Assembly (NCBI GenBank): GCA_013339895.1
Contig: JABACO010000016.1
Coordinates: 1,220,186-1,284,185, forward strand
DNA from: Ephydatia muelleri
Taxonomy: Eukaryota > Porifera > Demospongiae > Spongillida > Spongillidae
DNA: 64,000 nt
Direction of reading: 5' to 3'
The notes beneath the pieces were generated by a model, which saw only the letters and a program-made list of their open reading frames with translations, did not search any database and had not been told where the DNA came from. This document shows positions 1 to 23,903 of the stretch, in pieces. A program made the translations under genes and the position numbers. The number at the start of each line of letters is the position of its first letter. The first letter of the stretch is position 1.

Positions 1-12954
<12,954 letters not shown>

Positions 12955-13178
12955 GGATGACCCTTAGTGCAGCACACAGGTATTTTTATGGATTCATTGC
13001 AACACTTCTCCATACATTCGATGTTGAAACAAAACAGACAGTCCTTATGTATTGGACACAGCAAAAAGTCTCCATTGTGCAGTTTTTATTTGTTTGCAGC
13101 CTCCAATTCAAAATAATTCACCAAACGTGTTTGCCGTTTCTTTCTTTTCTGTTTCTTCTTAAAATCAATTTGCGTTTA

Positions 13179-13184
13179 ATTAAA
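13179..13184 (+). terminator. Possible polyadenylation signal ATTAAA for the CEP350-like gene
   Basis: ATTAAA is the only good hexamer seen in the 271 bases between the CEP350-like stop (12954) and the EIF2S1 start (13226), only about 40 bases before that start. Inference from motif and position alone. Confidence 0.4.
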
Positions 13185-13225
13185 ATGTTTTACAACGGGT
13201 TAAATTGATTGTCCACATTGTCGAC

Positions 13226-14636
13226 ATGACCGAAGGGAAGATTAGCACGCAGCAGCTGTCCTGTCGCTTTTATAGACACAAGTACCCAAAGCTAGAGGAT
13301 GTGGTGATGGTGAATGTGCGCTCCATCGCGGAGATGGGTGCATACGTGAGTTTGCTGGAGTACAACAACATTGAAGGCATGATTATGCTGAGCGAACTGT
13401 CCAGAAGACGTATCAGATCCATCAATAAATTGGTGCGTATCGGCAGGAATGAGTGCGTGGTTGTAATCAGGGTGGACGAGAGCAAAGGTAAGATCGGAAG
13501 CGGAAGGAGATATTCCAACTAAGGCGCACTTTTTCCAGGCTATATCGACCTGTCCAAAAGGAGGGTGTCGCCGGAGGAAATACAGAAGTGCGAAGAGAAA
13601 TTTTCCAAAGCGAAAACGGTAGTCTTATTATTTGACCTTGATGCCGTTTGACTCTGTACCGTGCGTTAGGTTAACAGTATCCTAAGAAACGTGGCCAGTA
13701 CACTTGTGTATGACAGTGACCAACTGGAGGACTTCTATGAGAGGACGGCATGGAAGCTGGAGGAGAAAACTGGAGTCCCTGGGAGCTCTTATGATCTCTT
13801 CAAGAAAGCCGTCACGTGAGGGAGTCACATTTTGTCTTGCCTTTGGTCAGGTTTGAGAGCATGGTATCTATTTTGGTGATAGGAACTCGTCGGTCCTTGA
13901 CGACTGCACGTTCAGGGAAGACAACGATGAGAAAAATGTCTTGCTGTCTAATATCAAACACCGTCTCACACCCAACCCTGTTAAAATCAGAGCAGGTTTG
14001 CCAATATCCTTACCTCCTTCCCTTTTCTCATGCTGTCTTTTTTTGTGTGCAGATATTGATGTCTCTTGCTATGGGTATGAAGGTATTGATGCAGTTAAAT
14101 CTGCACTGAGGGCTGGACTGAAGCAGTCGACGGAAGACATGCCCATAAAGGTATGTTAGTGCACTTGAAAGCTCAAATAAGGGGGGGTGGGGGGGGGGGG
14201 GGGGAATAAAATAATTATAATAACAATTTTTATTATAATTAAATCTGTTCCCAGATCAATCTGATAGCCCCTCCCCAATATGTCATGACAACCACAACAC
14301 TGGATAGAAATGAGGGTATTGCAAGACTCAGTGCTGCCATCCAAATGATTCGAGAGACTATTGAGGAGAACGAGGGGCAGTTCAACCTCAAAATGGAGGT
14401 TTGCGTGCTCTTTTATAGGTTGTGCGGTCAAAGTATGATGTTCTCTTGCATGCGCATGTGTGTAGCCCAAAGTGGTTACTGACATTGATGAAGCAGAGCT
14501 TCAAAAGCAGATGGAGAAACTGACGCTAGAAAATCAGGAAGTTGCTGGTGACGACGACATTTCAGAACCCGAACAAGAAGAGGGTGAAACAGCAGCAGCA
14601 GCAACAGCAGCACCAGCAACAACAGCAAAGGAGTGA
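13226..14636 (+). CDS. EIF2S1: Eukaryotic translation initiation factor 2 subunit alpha
   Basis: eIF2-alpha is the regulatory subunit of the cytosolic factor that carries initiator Met-tRNA to the 40S ribosome; its phosphorylation shuts down general translation under stress. Seven exons: 13226-13487, 13539-13618, 13670-13815, 13883-13995, 14053-14150, 14255-14398, 14466-14636, all phase-consistent, giving 337 aa (human about 315). The N-terminal S1/OB-fold is intact, including [15 protein letters not shown], which holds the conserved phospho-serine and the surrounding kinase recognition sequence. The C-terminal alpha/beta domain ([19 protein letters not shown]) is present. The tail is acidic and ends in an alanine/threonine-rich run from a CAG-type repeat. 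The N-terminus is about ten residues longer than in human. Introns are 50-105 bases. Confidence 0.97.
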
Positions 14637-14709
14637 AAATATGTGGCACTCTGACGCTGTGAAATCATTTATCTGTACTTTTGATTATATTGTGGTTTTA
14701 CGAGTTGCC

Positions 14710-15725
14710 ATGAGGAGGATTCAACTGATAGTGCTCTGTTGTTTCTTGTTTTACTCGGCGGTTAGTACGCAGCTGCTTTGCTACGGGGCGGACGGGACTC
14801 CGATACCGTGTTACCCGCCCTATGGGGACGTGGCGGCTGGCCTGGTTCCTGTCGCGACCAGTACGTGCAGTTTGGCAGGTCCAGCGTGTGAGAAATGCTC
14901 ACCCTGCGATGCGAACGTAGCGTCGCAGTCGCACCCGGCGAGCCAAACAACGGACGGCAGCTCCGATACGTATTGGCAGTCGGCGAACGTGTCTCCAGGC
15001 GAGAACGCCAACCTCACGTACAACCTCGGCGGCGTGTACGAGGTTATGAACGTGTCTGTCGAGTTCGTTGGACCAGTTCCGAACATCACTGTCCTCTTGA
15101 AGCAAGCTGACGCAGGGGAGACGTTCGTTACATTATTATCTTACTCAGCCGCGCTCTGTGGAGGGAAAAGCACGTGTGCCTCGGTGGCAGTCCGAGTGTT
15201 GTCCGACGCGCACCAGATAGTCACCTTCGCAGTTAGCCAAAACGTTCAGCCAGCAGAAGCTATTCGGCTCTGCCTCTACCCGACGAAAGACTATGTCGCC
15301 GTAGCGAATGTAAACGTCACTGCGCGCTGCGCCTGCAATGGGCATGCCTCTAGCTGCGCCAAAGAAGGCGGCTACCCCGTGTGCAACTGCAGTCACAACT
15401 CCGAGGGAAGGCGATGCGAAACGTGCTCGAATGGATACGGCAAGCAGCCGTGGTCTTCGAGTGGAGGCCTCGCTGGTGCATCCGTCTGTCAAGGTATAGT
15501 TGCGTGCGCGAGAGGTGTGTGGGCGATAGCATAAATAACCCGAGCCAGCTGTTGGTCTCAAAGGACTGCGGTAAACAACACCACCTCAGGAATGTGTAGT
15601 GTACTTTCATCTGCTTTCGTATTGTGCCTGCGCGAAAATTAGCTTAAATTTTGATTTTGCATAGTATGCCACCCAACCTGTCACCTGCCAGTAACATGAT
15701 ACTCAGTGCCAACTGAAGTGGTGCT

Positions 15726-15824
<99 letters not shown>

Positions 15825-17971
15825 AACACACGCACCAACTTTGGCCTAAAACTTCCCTAGCTGCATCTAACTCGAACCAAATCACTCATACTGCAGTGTG
15901 CCCGGCGTGCTACCAAGTCTTGGAACAGTACCAGAACACAACTCTCGCCGTATTCCGAAGATTCGTGGACAGGATGAATGCAACCCTGTCCACTGTAGAC
16001 ACACTGGCGGAGCTGGCACGCTACCAGCAGCTGATCCAAGCCCTCCTCCGCAAGGCACAGTTTGCAGCGACAGAGGTGCAGGTGCTACACGGCGCACTGA
16101 TGGACAGTGCTGTCCTCGACACACAGTTTGGAGAGAAGGCCGCCGTCTTTGAGTCAAACATCATCACCTTGATAGGCAGAGAGGCCACCACGCTGTCCAA
16201 CACTGTGGGAAATCAATTCACACTGCTGGTTAATTTGACCAACGTCACTGATGCTTTGGAGACTTTGGTGAGGACAGTAGCCTCTCAGTTACAATTGTCC
16301 TCTGAACTACTTGCTGAAACCAAAAAAGCAGTAAGTTACTACCCAACCACCCTTGATGTTTTTTTCGGGAGGGTTTGATCTCCTTATCCATCCCAGTTCC
16401 TTGAACTAGATGCCTTGGCACACAGTGGTGATGCCATCTCCAGCGATCAGGTTTTCCAAGCACAACTCATCCTTGACAGGGCTAAGAGTGCCTTTACTTT
16501 GGCCTCCGACGCATTCACACTCTCCCGCTTGGCAATTACGCTGCAGAATACCACCGTTGCTAGCTTGGATGCATTGGAGACACACGATTTGGTCGAGCTA
16601 AACAACCTGTTCTTGGAGTCAAAGAGCTATTTTGAAAACATACACAAGAATGCACCAATCATCGCAAACGAGTCCCAGTCCCTCCTCCACCAGGTAATTG
16701 ACCTTGTTGCGCCCGACTTCCGTGTGGACATTCGATATCTGGACACCTGGGCAAGCAGCCTAGCCGACAGGTCTCAGGTGCTGTGGAATGCCACGACAAA
16801 CTTGACCTTGCAGTGGCTGGAGGATGAGACCTCGTTTGGTCGTCTCAACGCCACGGCACATGTCCTGCTGGAAAGGAGCGTGACCCAACGTGCGTGGGCG
16901 GCAGTCCTGGCCGGAAAGGCCGGCGATGCGTTCCGAATGGCCAATGCCTCAGTGCATGGGATGCAGGACATCCTACACCAGGCCCTGGAGCTCCTGGACC
17001 AGCTTAATGCCAGCCTTTTGGACCTGAGTGACTTCAAATCCAAGTTGGACAGCTTGGTTGGAGCAATCCGCGTGGCACAGGAGCGTTCAAGTTTGACGCT
17101 GGGTGTGGCCATTCAGGCAAACCGCACCCTCCTGCAAGTCGTTAGTGTTGTTGATGCGGCTGTGCAGAGGACTGATGAGGCTACCACGCTCCTTGCACAA
17201 GCATACTCGGTAAGAGAATCCTCTTCTTTATTATAGATCTTATGGAGGACATTGAGAAAAATTATATTCATTGAAACGTTACAATAAGTCGCACTTTATA
17301 GCACAACATGTGTAAGGCAGTTTCATAGAGTCAACTTTTATTATGTTATGCAAGGTGAACATTCTGTGATTGCCCTCTTCTACCTTTTCTTACCCATCTC
17401 TCTCCCCTCTTTCACCATCTCCACCATCTCACTCTTATCTCTGTTTCCTATTTCTCCATGTATATATTAGGTGATTTCCCGTGCCAATGTAACATCTTCT
17501 ACAATGCGCAATTCGACAGTGGAACTCCAGAGGCAAACAAACGTACTGTACAATGCATCTCTCATTCTTAGTACGGACATGGAGGGGCTGGGGAGGAGAG
17601 CTGCAATGGACCGTGCTGCCATTGCCAATGCCTCCCTGAGTGCCAACTTGACTTCTTCCAAGGCACTGGAGTTCCGAGACAGGATTATTGCTACCAACAA
17701 AACTCTATTCCAGCTGAAGGCAGAACTCAGCTCAGTACACCCTGTGCCTCCAAATCTCATCTTAAGTATGAATGCAACCCTCAACAGACTGGAATCTGAG
17801 GCCATCCAAAACCAAGCCCTGATAAACATGACTCAGCAGCTCATCCAGCAGCTGGAAGTCTCTGCAAAGCAGCTGGAAGACAAGTATGTCACCCTTCAAC
17901 AGCAGCGAGACCTTCTCCAGCAGATTCTCAACAACTTGAGTAATTTGGATTGTCGCAAGCAGTATAGTTAG
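14710..17971 (+). CDS. Short laminin-like protein (LN-like domain, one laminin EGF, coiled coil)
   Basis: Secreted extracellular-matrix protein by inference. Four exons (14710-15493, 15897-16330, 16397-17209, 17471-17971) join in phase to about 843 aa. Residues 1-21 are a signal peptide. Residues about 60-200 resemble a laminin N-terminal domain (DTYWQSANVSPGENANLTYN, then a CGG..C segment). One laminin-type EGF repeat follows (CACNGHASSC...CNCSHNSEGRRCETC). The remaining ~580 residues are alpha-helical heptad sequence with many N-glycosylation sites, like laminin domains I/II. The end (DCRKQYS) keeps a near-terminal cysteine, as laminin beta and gamma chains do. Classical chains have many more EGF repeats and about twice the length. 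The start was chosen for the signal peptide; the frame is open upstream. Confidence 0.8.
15731..15827 (+). repeat. (CA)n microsatellite in laminin-like intron 1
   Basis: A CA repeat of more than 40 units lies in the 403-base intron between 15493 and 15897. Confidence 0.95.
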
Positions 17972-18053
17972 GAATGACCTTGTTTGTTACTATCCAAAGT
18001 TGGTAAATGTATGTAGTGTACTCGTCCAATTCTTCAGAATATGTTCAAAATGA

Positions 18054-18059
18054 AATAAA
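18054..18059 (+). terminator. Polyadenylation signal AATAAA of the laminin-like gene
   Basis: A canonical hexamer lies 83 bases after the stop codon at 17971. Confidence 0.75.
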
Positions 18060-18611
18060 AGCTTCCTTCCCACAACTCTTGTTGACCAGTTTTAGGCGCT
18101 GACACTACCTATTGGTAACCATAAAGAGTCGAGCTATGTTGATAACTAAGCTGATGACTTAATTACGGGTTGAGTGTTACGTGAATCACGCTTCGAATCA
18201 ACATTGATCTTATTATTCTACTTGTAAATCAGTTGCGTGACAAATTGAATAGACGCGGTTTCATAGCCAAGTTGCTCAAGAAATTCGATTGATCAATCGC
18301 CATGAAGATCTATCTCGTAACCAGATCGATTATTCACAGTACATCGACAATAGATTACATCACCGCCACTTCACGTAGCACTGAGCACTGTGAAACATCC
18401 AGTCTGGGTACGAGACTAATGAAGAACAAAGGATATGTAACACTGATTTGCGAAAGCATAAGCTACTGTTTGAGGTGTTTAATAAGTACAGTGTCTTGGA
18501 ATCGAGAGGCACTTGGTTCGAGTTCTGAACAATATTTTTCCTTCCTTTTTTATAGTTTTGACTTTTGGGGCTTATCTGCATAAGTATAAGTTCCAACTGT
18601 ATTACTTCAAG

Positions 18612-18960
18612 CTAGTGCACTGTGGTGTAGTGGTTACGACGAGAGCTTCACAAGTTCAAGGTATTGGGGTTCAATTCCGGCCCGGGGTCCACCCAATTTC
18701 CTCCCCTAGTTGTATCCATTATTCCACAGGTTCATGGGTGGCATAGCCTCGGTTCTGTCGGAGATGACTACCGAAAAGTGTAAGAGCTGCTGATGTTGGG
18801 TGATTCCTCATCAAAGGGCACAATATCTGTTCGATTTGGTTTCTGTTGACTTGGTAGTGTCACTCAATGGGAATTCTCCAATGGAGAAACAAAGAGAATG
18901 GAGAAACAAAGAGAATGGAGAGTTGCTGTCTTCCTTACGCCTGTGTCAGGTGTAGGGTGC
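18612..18960 (+). mobile_element. tRNA-derived SINE
   Basis: Sequence from about 18612 starts with a tRNA-like head holding an A-box-like stretch (TGGTGTAGTGGTTA, 18620s) and a B box (GGTTCAATTCC, about 18668-18678), spaced as in RNA polymerase III promoters. A unique body follows, then two copies of a GGAGAAACAAAGAGAAT unit near 18880-18920. There is no acceptor-stem pairing of a functional tRNA. The 3' boundary is uncertain and no target duplication was identified. Confidence 0.6.
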
Positions 18961-19336
18961 CATTTTAAATGTATTTATTTTTATTGAACTCTTTTCCGCA
19001 TTTTTTCCGCTCTTTTTGCTCTCGCTAAAATATTTTGTTGTTTTAATTAATTTATTTTTTCTTACGTTTACTTTTTCCTTTTCTGTATGCATCAGTTATA
19101 AATATACTTATATCCGTTAGTTAATTATTAATGTCTATCCGTCTCCATTTCCGTCTTCATTTCGTCTCGCATTTACGGCTAGTACGTATAATGTCATGAC
19201 CCCAATCCCAATCGTGGGCCCAACCAATCTTGCTCAGTGTCTCAATGTTGCTCGATGCGGTTAATCGCAACATCCTCCAAGTCCTTCAAGGTCTGCTTTA
19301 TGATCTTTACTGTCCTTCAGTACCATCTCATGCATA

Positions 19337-20175
19337 CCTGCAACGTTTGCAATACGATTTCTATTACTATATGGAACTTTCTATACGAAAATGGGTCTGT
19401 GGATTTTATTTTATAACATAAAATTTAAATCAATACAATTATCTTCCGAAATATTATCGCTATCGGGTTCCTATTTTTAACACAACATACCACACCATTA
19501 TTATATGTGAAAATCCATTTTGGTGTCTTACACATGCGGGGTACCGACGTTTCAAGGTCCGATACCCTGTAGGGTTCAAAACGGCCACATCTTCAGGTAG
19601 GAGTGTCCAAATCGGTTCAAATAGGTACCTACGTAGAAGGGTCCTATACCGCAATTGATTTGTTCGTTCGTTAATTTTTGCTTTATCCGTTATGGAGATA
19701 CAAGTGTGCAAAGAAATTGCATATTTCCCGGGCGTTACGCGCCATTAACGTATTACGACTGGCTTCGAGGACGTCCTCGTAATACCTTAATGGCGCGTAA
19801 CGTCCGGGAAATATGCAATTTTTTGCACACTTGTATCTCCATAACGGATAAAGCAAAAATTAACGAACAGAACAAATCAATAGCGGTAGGACCCTTCTAC
19901 ATAGGTACCTATTTTGAACCGATTTGGACACTCCTACCTGAAGATGTGGCCGTTTTGAACCCTACGGGGTATCGGACCTTGAAACGTCGGTACCCCGCAT
20001 GTGTAATACACCAAAATGGATTTTCACACTATAATAATGGTGTGGTATGTTGTGTTAAAAATAGGAACCCGATAGCGTTAATATTTCGGAAGATATATCG
20101 ATTTAAATTTTATGCAAAATCCACAAGACCCATTTTCGTATAGAACGTTCCATATGCTTTAAGAAAGCAAATTGC
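19337..20175. mobile_element. Long foldback (inverted-repeat) element
   Basis: Two arms of about 400 bases are near-perfect reverse complements around a short spacer at about 19755-19785. The left arm runs from the TATATGGAACTTTCTATACG region near 19370 to the CGGGCGTTACGCGCCATTAA region near 19745; the right arm mirrors it to about 20155, with weaker pairing about 20 bases further out on each side. Open frames crossing it appear on both strands but resemble no protein, as expected of a palindrome. It is likely a foldback or MITE-type DNA transposon. Confidence 0.8.
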
Positions 20176-20478
20176 ATCAAATATAATCAGACCCTGTTAT
20201 TAAACGTAAACAAAAAGAAGGTATGGCCATACCGAAAGTGATGGCTTGATGAGGATGCAGTTACTTACAGCACCTGAATTGTTATTCCTGATAGAGTAAG
20301 TAATGAGCCTATGTCATAAAACAACACTGATTTAGCCACATGACCTGTTTGCTGAGATTACAATACCAGAATATTTTTTACAATACTGATTATTTAAACG
20401 TATTAAAGTAAAGGCACATACATGCACGTACGTCATTGCTTCTTGAAGTGCCGTAATTAATAAGCAAGTTAGTACACG

Positions 20479-20535
20479 TACCAGACCCAACTCATTATCG
20501 CACTTGCTGCTTACTTCGTGGGTCTGGGTACGAGA
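20479..20535. repeat. Small palindrome with the GTCTGGGTACGAGAC motif
   Basis: GTACCAGACCCA at about 20479 pairs with TGGGTCTGGGTAC ending near 20531. The right half carries GTCTGGGTACGAGAC, which also occurs at 18402-18416 and 29981-29995, with a one-base variant on the other strand at 29643-29656. Confidence 0.6.
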
Positions 20536-20565
20536 CAAAGTAGTAGACACGTGCGTAGGTACATC

Positions 20566-21031
20566 ATGGTTGGCGCTGCAGGAAAAATCAACAAACCAAA
20601 ACGCGTAAGTTCGAAACGTGGCCCAGCAGCGGCTAAATCTGAGGGATTCAGTATAACAGCTTGGCAAAATGTAGCAAACGAAAAAGTCGCACCAAAAGAA
20701 AACACACGAAAGAAGCGAGGAGACTTTGAAGAACACCACAGAGGACAAACTTAGACAATGCAGGTATCCAGTCTCACACTTGAATTACCACAGGTGTTGG
20801 TTTTACGAACCTTTGTAGGACCAACCCTCGGGCAAACGTTAAACTCTCAGGGAAGAAGAAGCGTCTCTTAAAGAAGGCAGTCGGCAAAGCGCTGGAAACC
20901 CCCGGCACAAATATGGAAGGTGAGCTAGTGCTGGGCGCCTTAATGGTAGTGAAAAACTGTTTCCTATTGTAGTCAGTCGCACTCCAGGAAGCAGTCGAGC
21001 GGAGGTGGGAACAATGGAAATTGCCCAGTAG
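20566..21031 (+). CDS. C11orf98: Small basic protein, C11orf98-like
   Basis: Four tiny exons (20566-20604, 20675-20763, 20819-20919, 20973-21031) join in phase to a 95-residue lysine-rich protein. The start MVGAAGKINKPK and the later RANVKLSGKKKRLLKKA...TNMEV parallel the human C11orf98 pattern (a GKIN start, then ANxxLSGKKxRxLL and MEV). C11orf98 is a small, poorly characterised conserved protein; its basic composition suggests a nuclear or nucleolar location, which is inference. The middle exon (QTKKSHQKKTHERSEETLKN) is diverged. Exon 1 ends at a strong GTAAGT donor. It converges on the ERICH6-like gene, 321 bases away. Confidence 0.6.
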
Positions 21032-21048
21032 CAGCTCTATATTTGTGC

Positions 21049-21049
<1 letters not shown>

Positions 21050-21111
<62 letters not shown>

Positions 21112-21112
21112 T
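21050..21112 (+). repeat. (TG)n microsatellite
   Basis: A TG repeat of about 30 units lies immediately 3' of the C11orf98-like stop, in the gap between the two convergent genes. Confidence 0.95.
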
Positions 21113-21352
21113 TGTGTGTGTGTATGTATGTATCCTCTGTACAAAGCTGCACATCCAATGCATTCATACAAATTGAATCTTTTGTTATAAAAGAGGTCTT
21201 GCTTCTGAACATGGTTACATTAAAGTCATGTGCATGTGATCATTCCAGTTGGAGAAGATTCATTTTTCTGCTTTAAATCCATGTATCCTCTGCAGTCTTT
21301 GTGGGTATTGAAGCTTTCCTAGCAGTGCACTGATTCAGAATTATGCGGTTCT

Positions 21353-23764
21353 TTAAAACAGATCAGGCTTTGAGTGTGAGCTGCACCTTATTTTTGCTTT
21401 AGTTTCTTGAAGGTGGTCTTCCAGTGACAGTGAGTCTCCATTCTTTAAGTCCTCTCTGTCCTCAACGTTGAGCCCTGGTAGCGTCTGCTGAAACAGCACG
21501 ACCAAAGCGGTGCATAGAAGAAGGGGAAACGGGAAGGTGGGAGTGGCTGACCTTCTGTTCTCGGCCAATGAAAAACTTGGTATGATTATTGGCAGCAGAG
21601 AAACTCAGTACTAGGCTGTCCTGTGATGAAGAAGTGTAAGGATGAGGTACACACATCTCTGAGGAGAATCAGAGAAAACGGCTGTTTTCGTAATTATATC
21701 TTGCCTGTTGGCAGCAACGTAGGACTACCGATTTGTTCAGTTGCAGTGAAATGGGCTGAAACAAGGTATTACCTGCTCCACCCATCCAAGTCCACTTGCG
21801 CTTTATGGATTGGTGTTCATCAAGTATGACACCATGATGTGGAGTCAGGACCAGTCTGATGGTCCCGTTGGGATCGTAGCAAGTTGACCGCCCACCTTCT
21901 TCCAACGTACCCAGGAGGGTGTGGCCATCATCATCCTGACAACCATGGCCAGTGGAGGAGAGGAAGAACGTTTGTATAAATTAAACTGGCTGGGAAGGGG
22001 GAGGATATTACCTCAAATACAAGGTATCCTAAGGCTCCTTGGCTTAGCATGTATATCAAAATTGCAATACGGCCGGAAGTATAACTGACACCAGTCAAGG
22101 AGACCTGTCACTTGGCCATTTGCATAAACAAATCTAAATATAAATTTTGATGCCACCTGTGGCTGGCTAATAAGGATACTAGCACTGGCCGGTCCTATCT
22201 GGCAGGATGGTGGTGAATGATGTCCCATCGGGATACTTATGTGTCTTTAGTGGTCCCTATGTATTCCCCAAGAGAAGAACACAAAAAATGAAGGGGTACA
22301 TTATACAACACTGTTTCCCTTCACCTTTGCTGCTAGGAGTGGGCTCGTGGGAGGGATGTTAGGGAGGGGGGTGAGTTTGGTAGTTTGAGGGAGCTCTGTG
22401 TCACTGGATATTGGCTTGGGCGTATGGCCCTTCCTTTGTGCTTTCTTGCAGACTGCTTCATTCTGTGGGTCAGGATTGACCATCCATCCTGTGTCCAGTA
22501 TTTTGGGAGATAGAAGTGAGAATTCAATAGTCTTGGTGTGTTTTGTCACTGCATACAAGAAGTTAGGAACATGATAATCTTTGTGATGGAAAGCTTTGGA
22601 CTTACAAGAATGAAAACTTGTGCTTTGCAGAAAGTTTAGTTTCTGTGCCTTTCGCTCCTCCCACTTCCGTTTTCTTATCATCCTAGTCATTTAACGAGGA
22701 GCAGGAGAAGATGGGAGCCATGCACATCAGAGTTGGTTGCTTCCTTACATTGCCAAAGCTCTCTCTTCAGCTGTCTTCTGAATTGTTGCCGTCTTCTTAT
22801 CTGAGCTAATTTTGATGCTCTTGACCTTGCTGTGTGTCCCCTTCTGGAACATCTGCCTCATGGAGGCAGCCACAAGAATGCTAAATTGCTTGTAGTCATC
22901 GCAACAGAAGCTGGTGATCTTTTGGAGAGGGAGGAGCTGGGATCAGTGGCATTGCACACAACACACAGGGGACATGTATATACGTTGCTATATAAATCCT
23001 CGCATATACTACCTCCGTGTAGCTTCCGTTTAGTGACTCTAGGAGACTCAAGCGTTGAATTTTCTTGCCACAAAAGTCGCACGTGACCATGACTACCTCC
23101 CTCTTTCCAGAAGAAGGTCTGGAAGGTACGGTAGATGTCATTTCGACGCCTCCCGCTGGAATGATCCTTTCTAACGTCGGAGGGTGGGTAGGATTGCGCT
23201 CGTGCCGTTTTCTCTTAGACTTGTACTTGGCTGAGAGACTGAAGTACCTGCTGGCTATGGCCTCGGACTCCCTGAGGTACTGCAGTACCGCTGGCAGAGG
23301 AATACTGTGCGTGTTGATCTCAGGCAGCCTCTCCGCACCCATCACCTGTTCCTCGTCTTCGCTACTGTCGCTGGAAAAGCAGAGATTCTCCAATTCCGTG
23401 AACGGAGAGTTCACTGCCGCTGGCGGGACGATGTTCTCGATGATGACGGGTAGACGCAACTCCTGATCACTTGATGTGTTGGTGACTTTTTCTGACGGCA
23501 AGGCAGCCTCGTCCGTCGGCACTCTCGGCTCGTTCGAAGAGCCTTCCACTGTGATGCACGGAGCTTCGGCGCCCGCTGCATCATCGCCCTTTGTGTCTGG
23601 AAGAAGAAAAGTCCGTTTATACCGTAAGTCCTATGTCGTTTTTGTGACATGCCTTGTGCGTTGTCCAGCAGGCGACGATATTCCGACCCGATGTCTTTGT
23701 ACCGTGCAATTAGTTGCATATCTTGAACCCAGCTCCATACTGTTTGAGTCTCTATTGACGGCAT
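21353..23764 (-). CDS. ERICH6/FAM194-like protein
   Basis: Nine exons read on the minus strand: 23764-23653, 23596-23013, 22936-22749, 22682-22325, 22256-22186, 22084-22012, 21935-21705, 21620-21552, 21484-21353. They join in phase to about 605 aa. The N-terminus is acidic/serine-rich. A cysteine module follows (CDFCGKKIQ, later FCCDDYKQF). The C-terminal half has the FAM194 pattern: YPDGTSFTTILPDRTG, YTSGRIAILIY, DDDGHTLLGTL, STCYDPNGTIRL, KRKWTWM, FQPISLQLN, then LVLSFSAANN. FAM194 proteins have no established biochemical role. Two introns use GC donors (after 23653, GCATGT; after 21705, GCAAGA), required to keep phase. The upstream GTG at 23833 is not favoured. The gene starts 139 bases from the divergent membrane-RING gene. 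Confidence 0.7.
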
Positions 23765-23903
23765 GGGTAGAGCCCCGCCCTTTACTGGTCTATTGAAAGC
23801 ACGTGACCAACCATAAGAAATTAAATTGCTCACGTGGTAGCGCTCGTTGGCTGTATAACTGTCACACTACACTGTCGGGGCTTTTCTACGAACCTTTGTG
23901 TTG
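23765..23903. promoter_or_regulatory. Shared divergent promoter interval
   Basis: Only 139 bases separate the ERICH6-like start codon (minus) from the first membrane-RING start codon (plus), so both promoters must lie here or overlap the coding exons. ACCAACCA and CACGTG elements are visible; no TATA box stands out. Inferred from spacing. Confidence 0.45.

Noticed and set aside
18302..18583. 93-codon plus-strand frame after the laminin-like gene
   Set aside because: No domain or splice evidence, lies in repeat-rich DNA and runs into the SINE flank.
18612..18690. Possible functional tRNA gene
   Set aside because: A and B boxes are present but the acceptor stem does not pair and the anticodon region is degenerate; a SINE head fits better.
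19655..20143. 162-codon frame across the foldback
   Set aside because: It crosses the palindrome centre and the antisense strand has a matching frame; a consequence of the inverted repeat.
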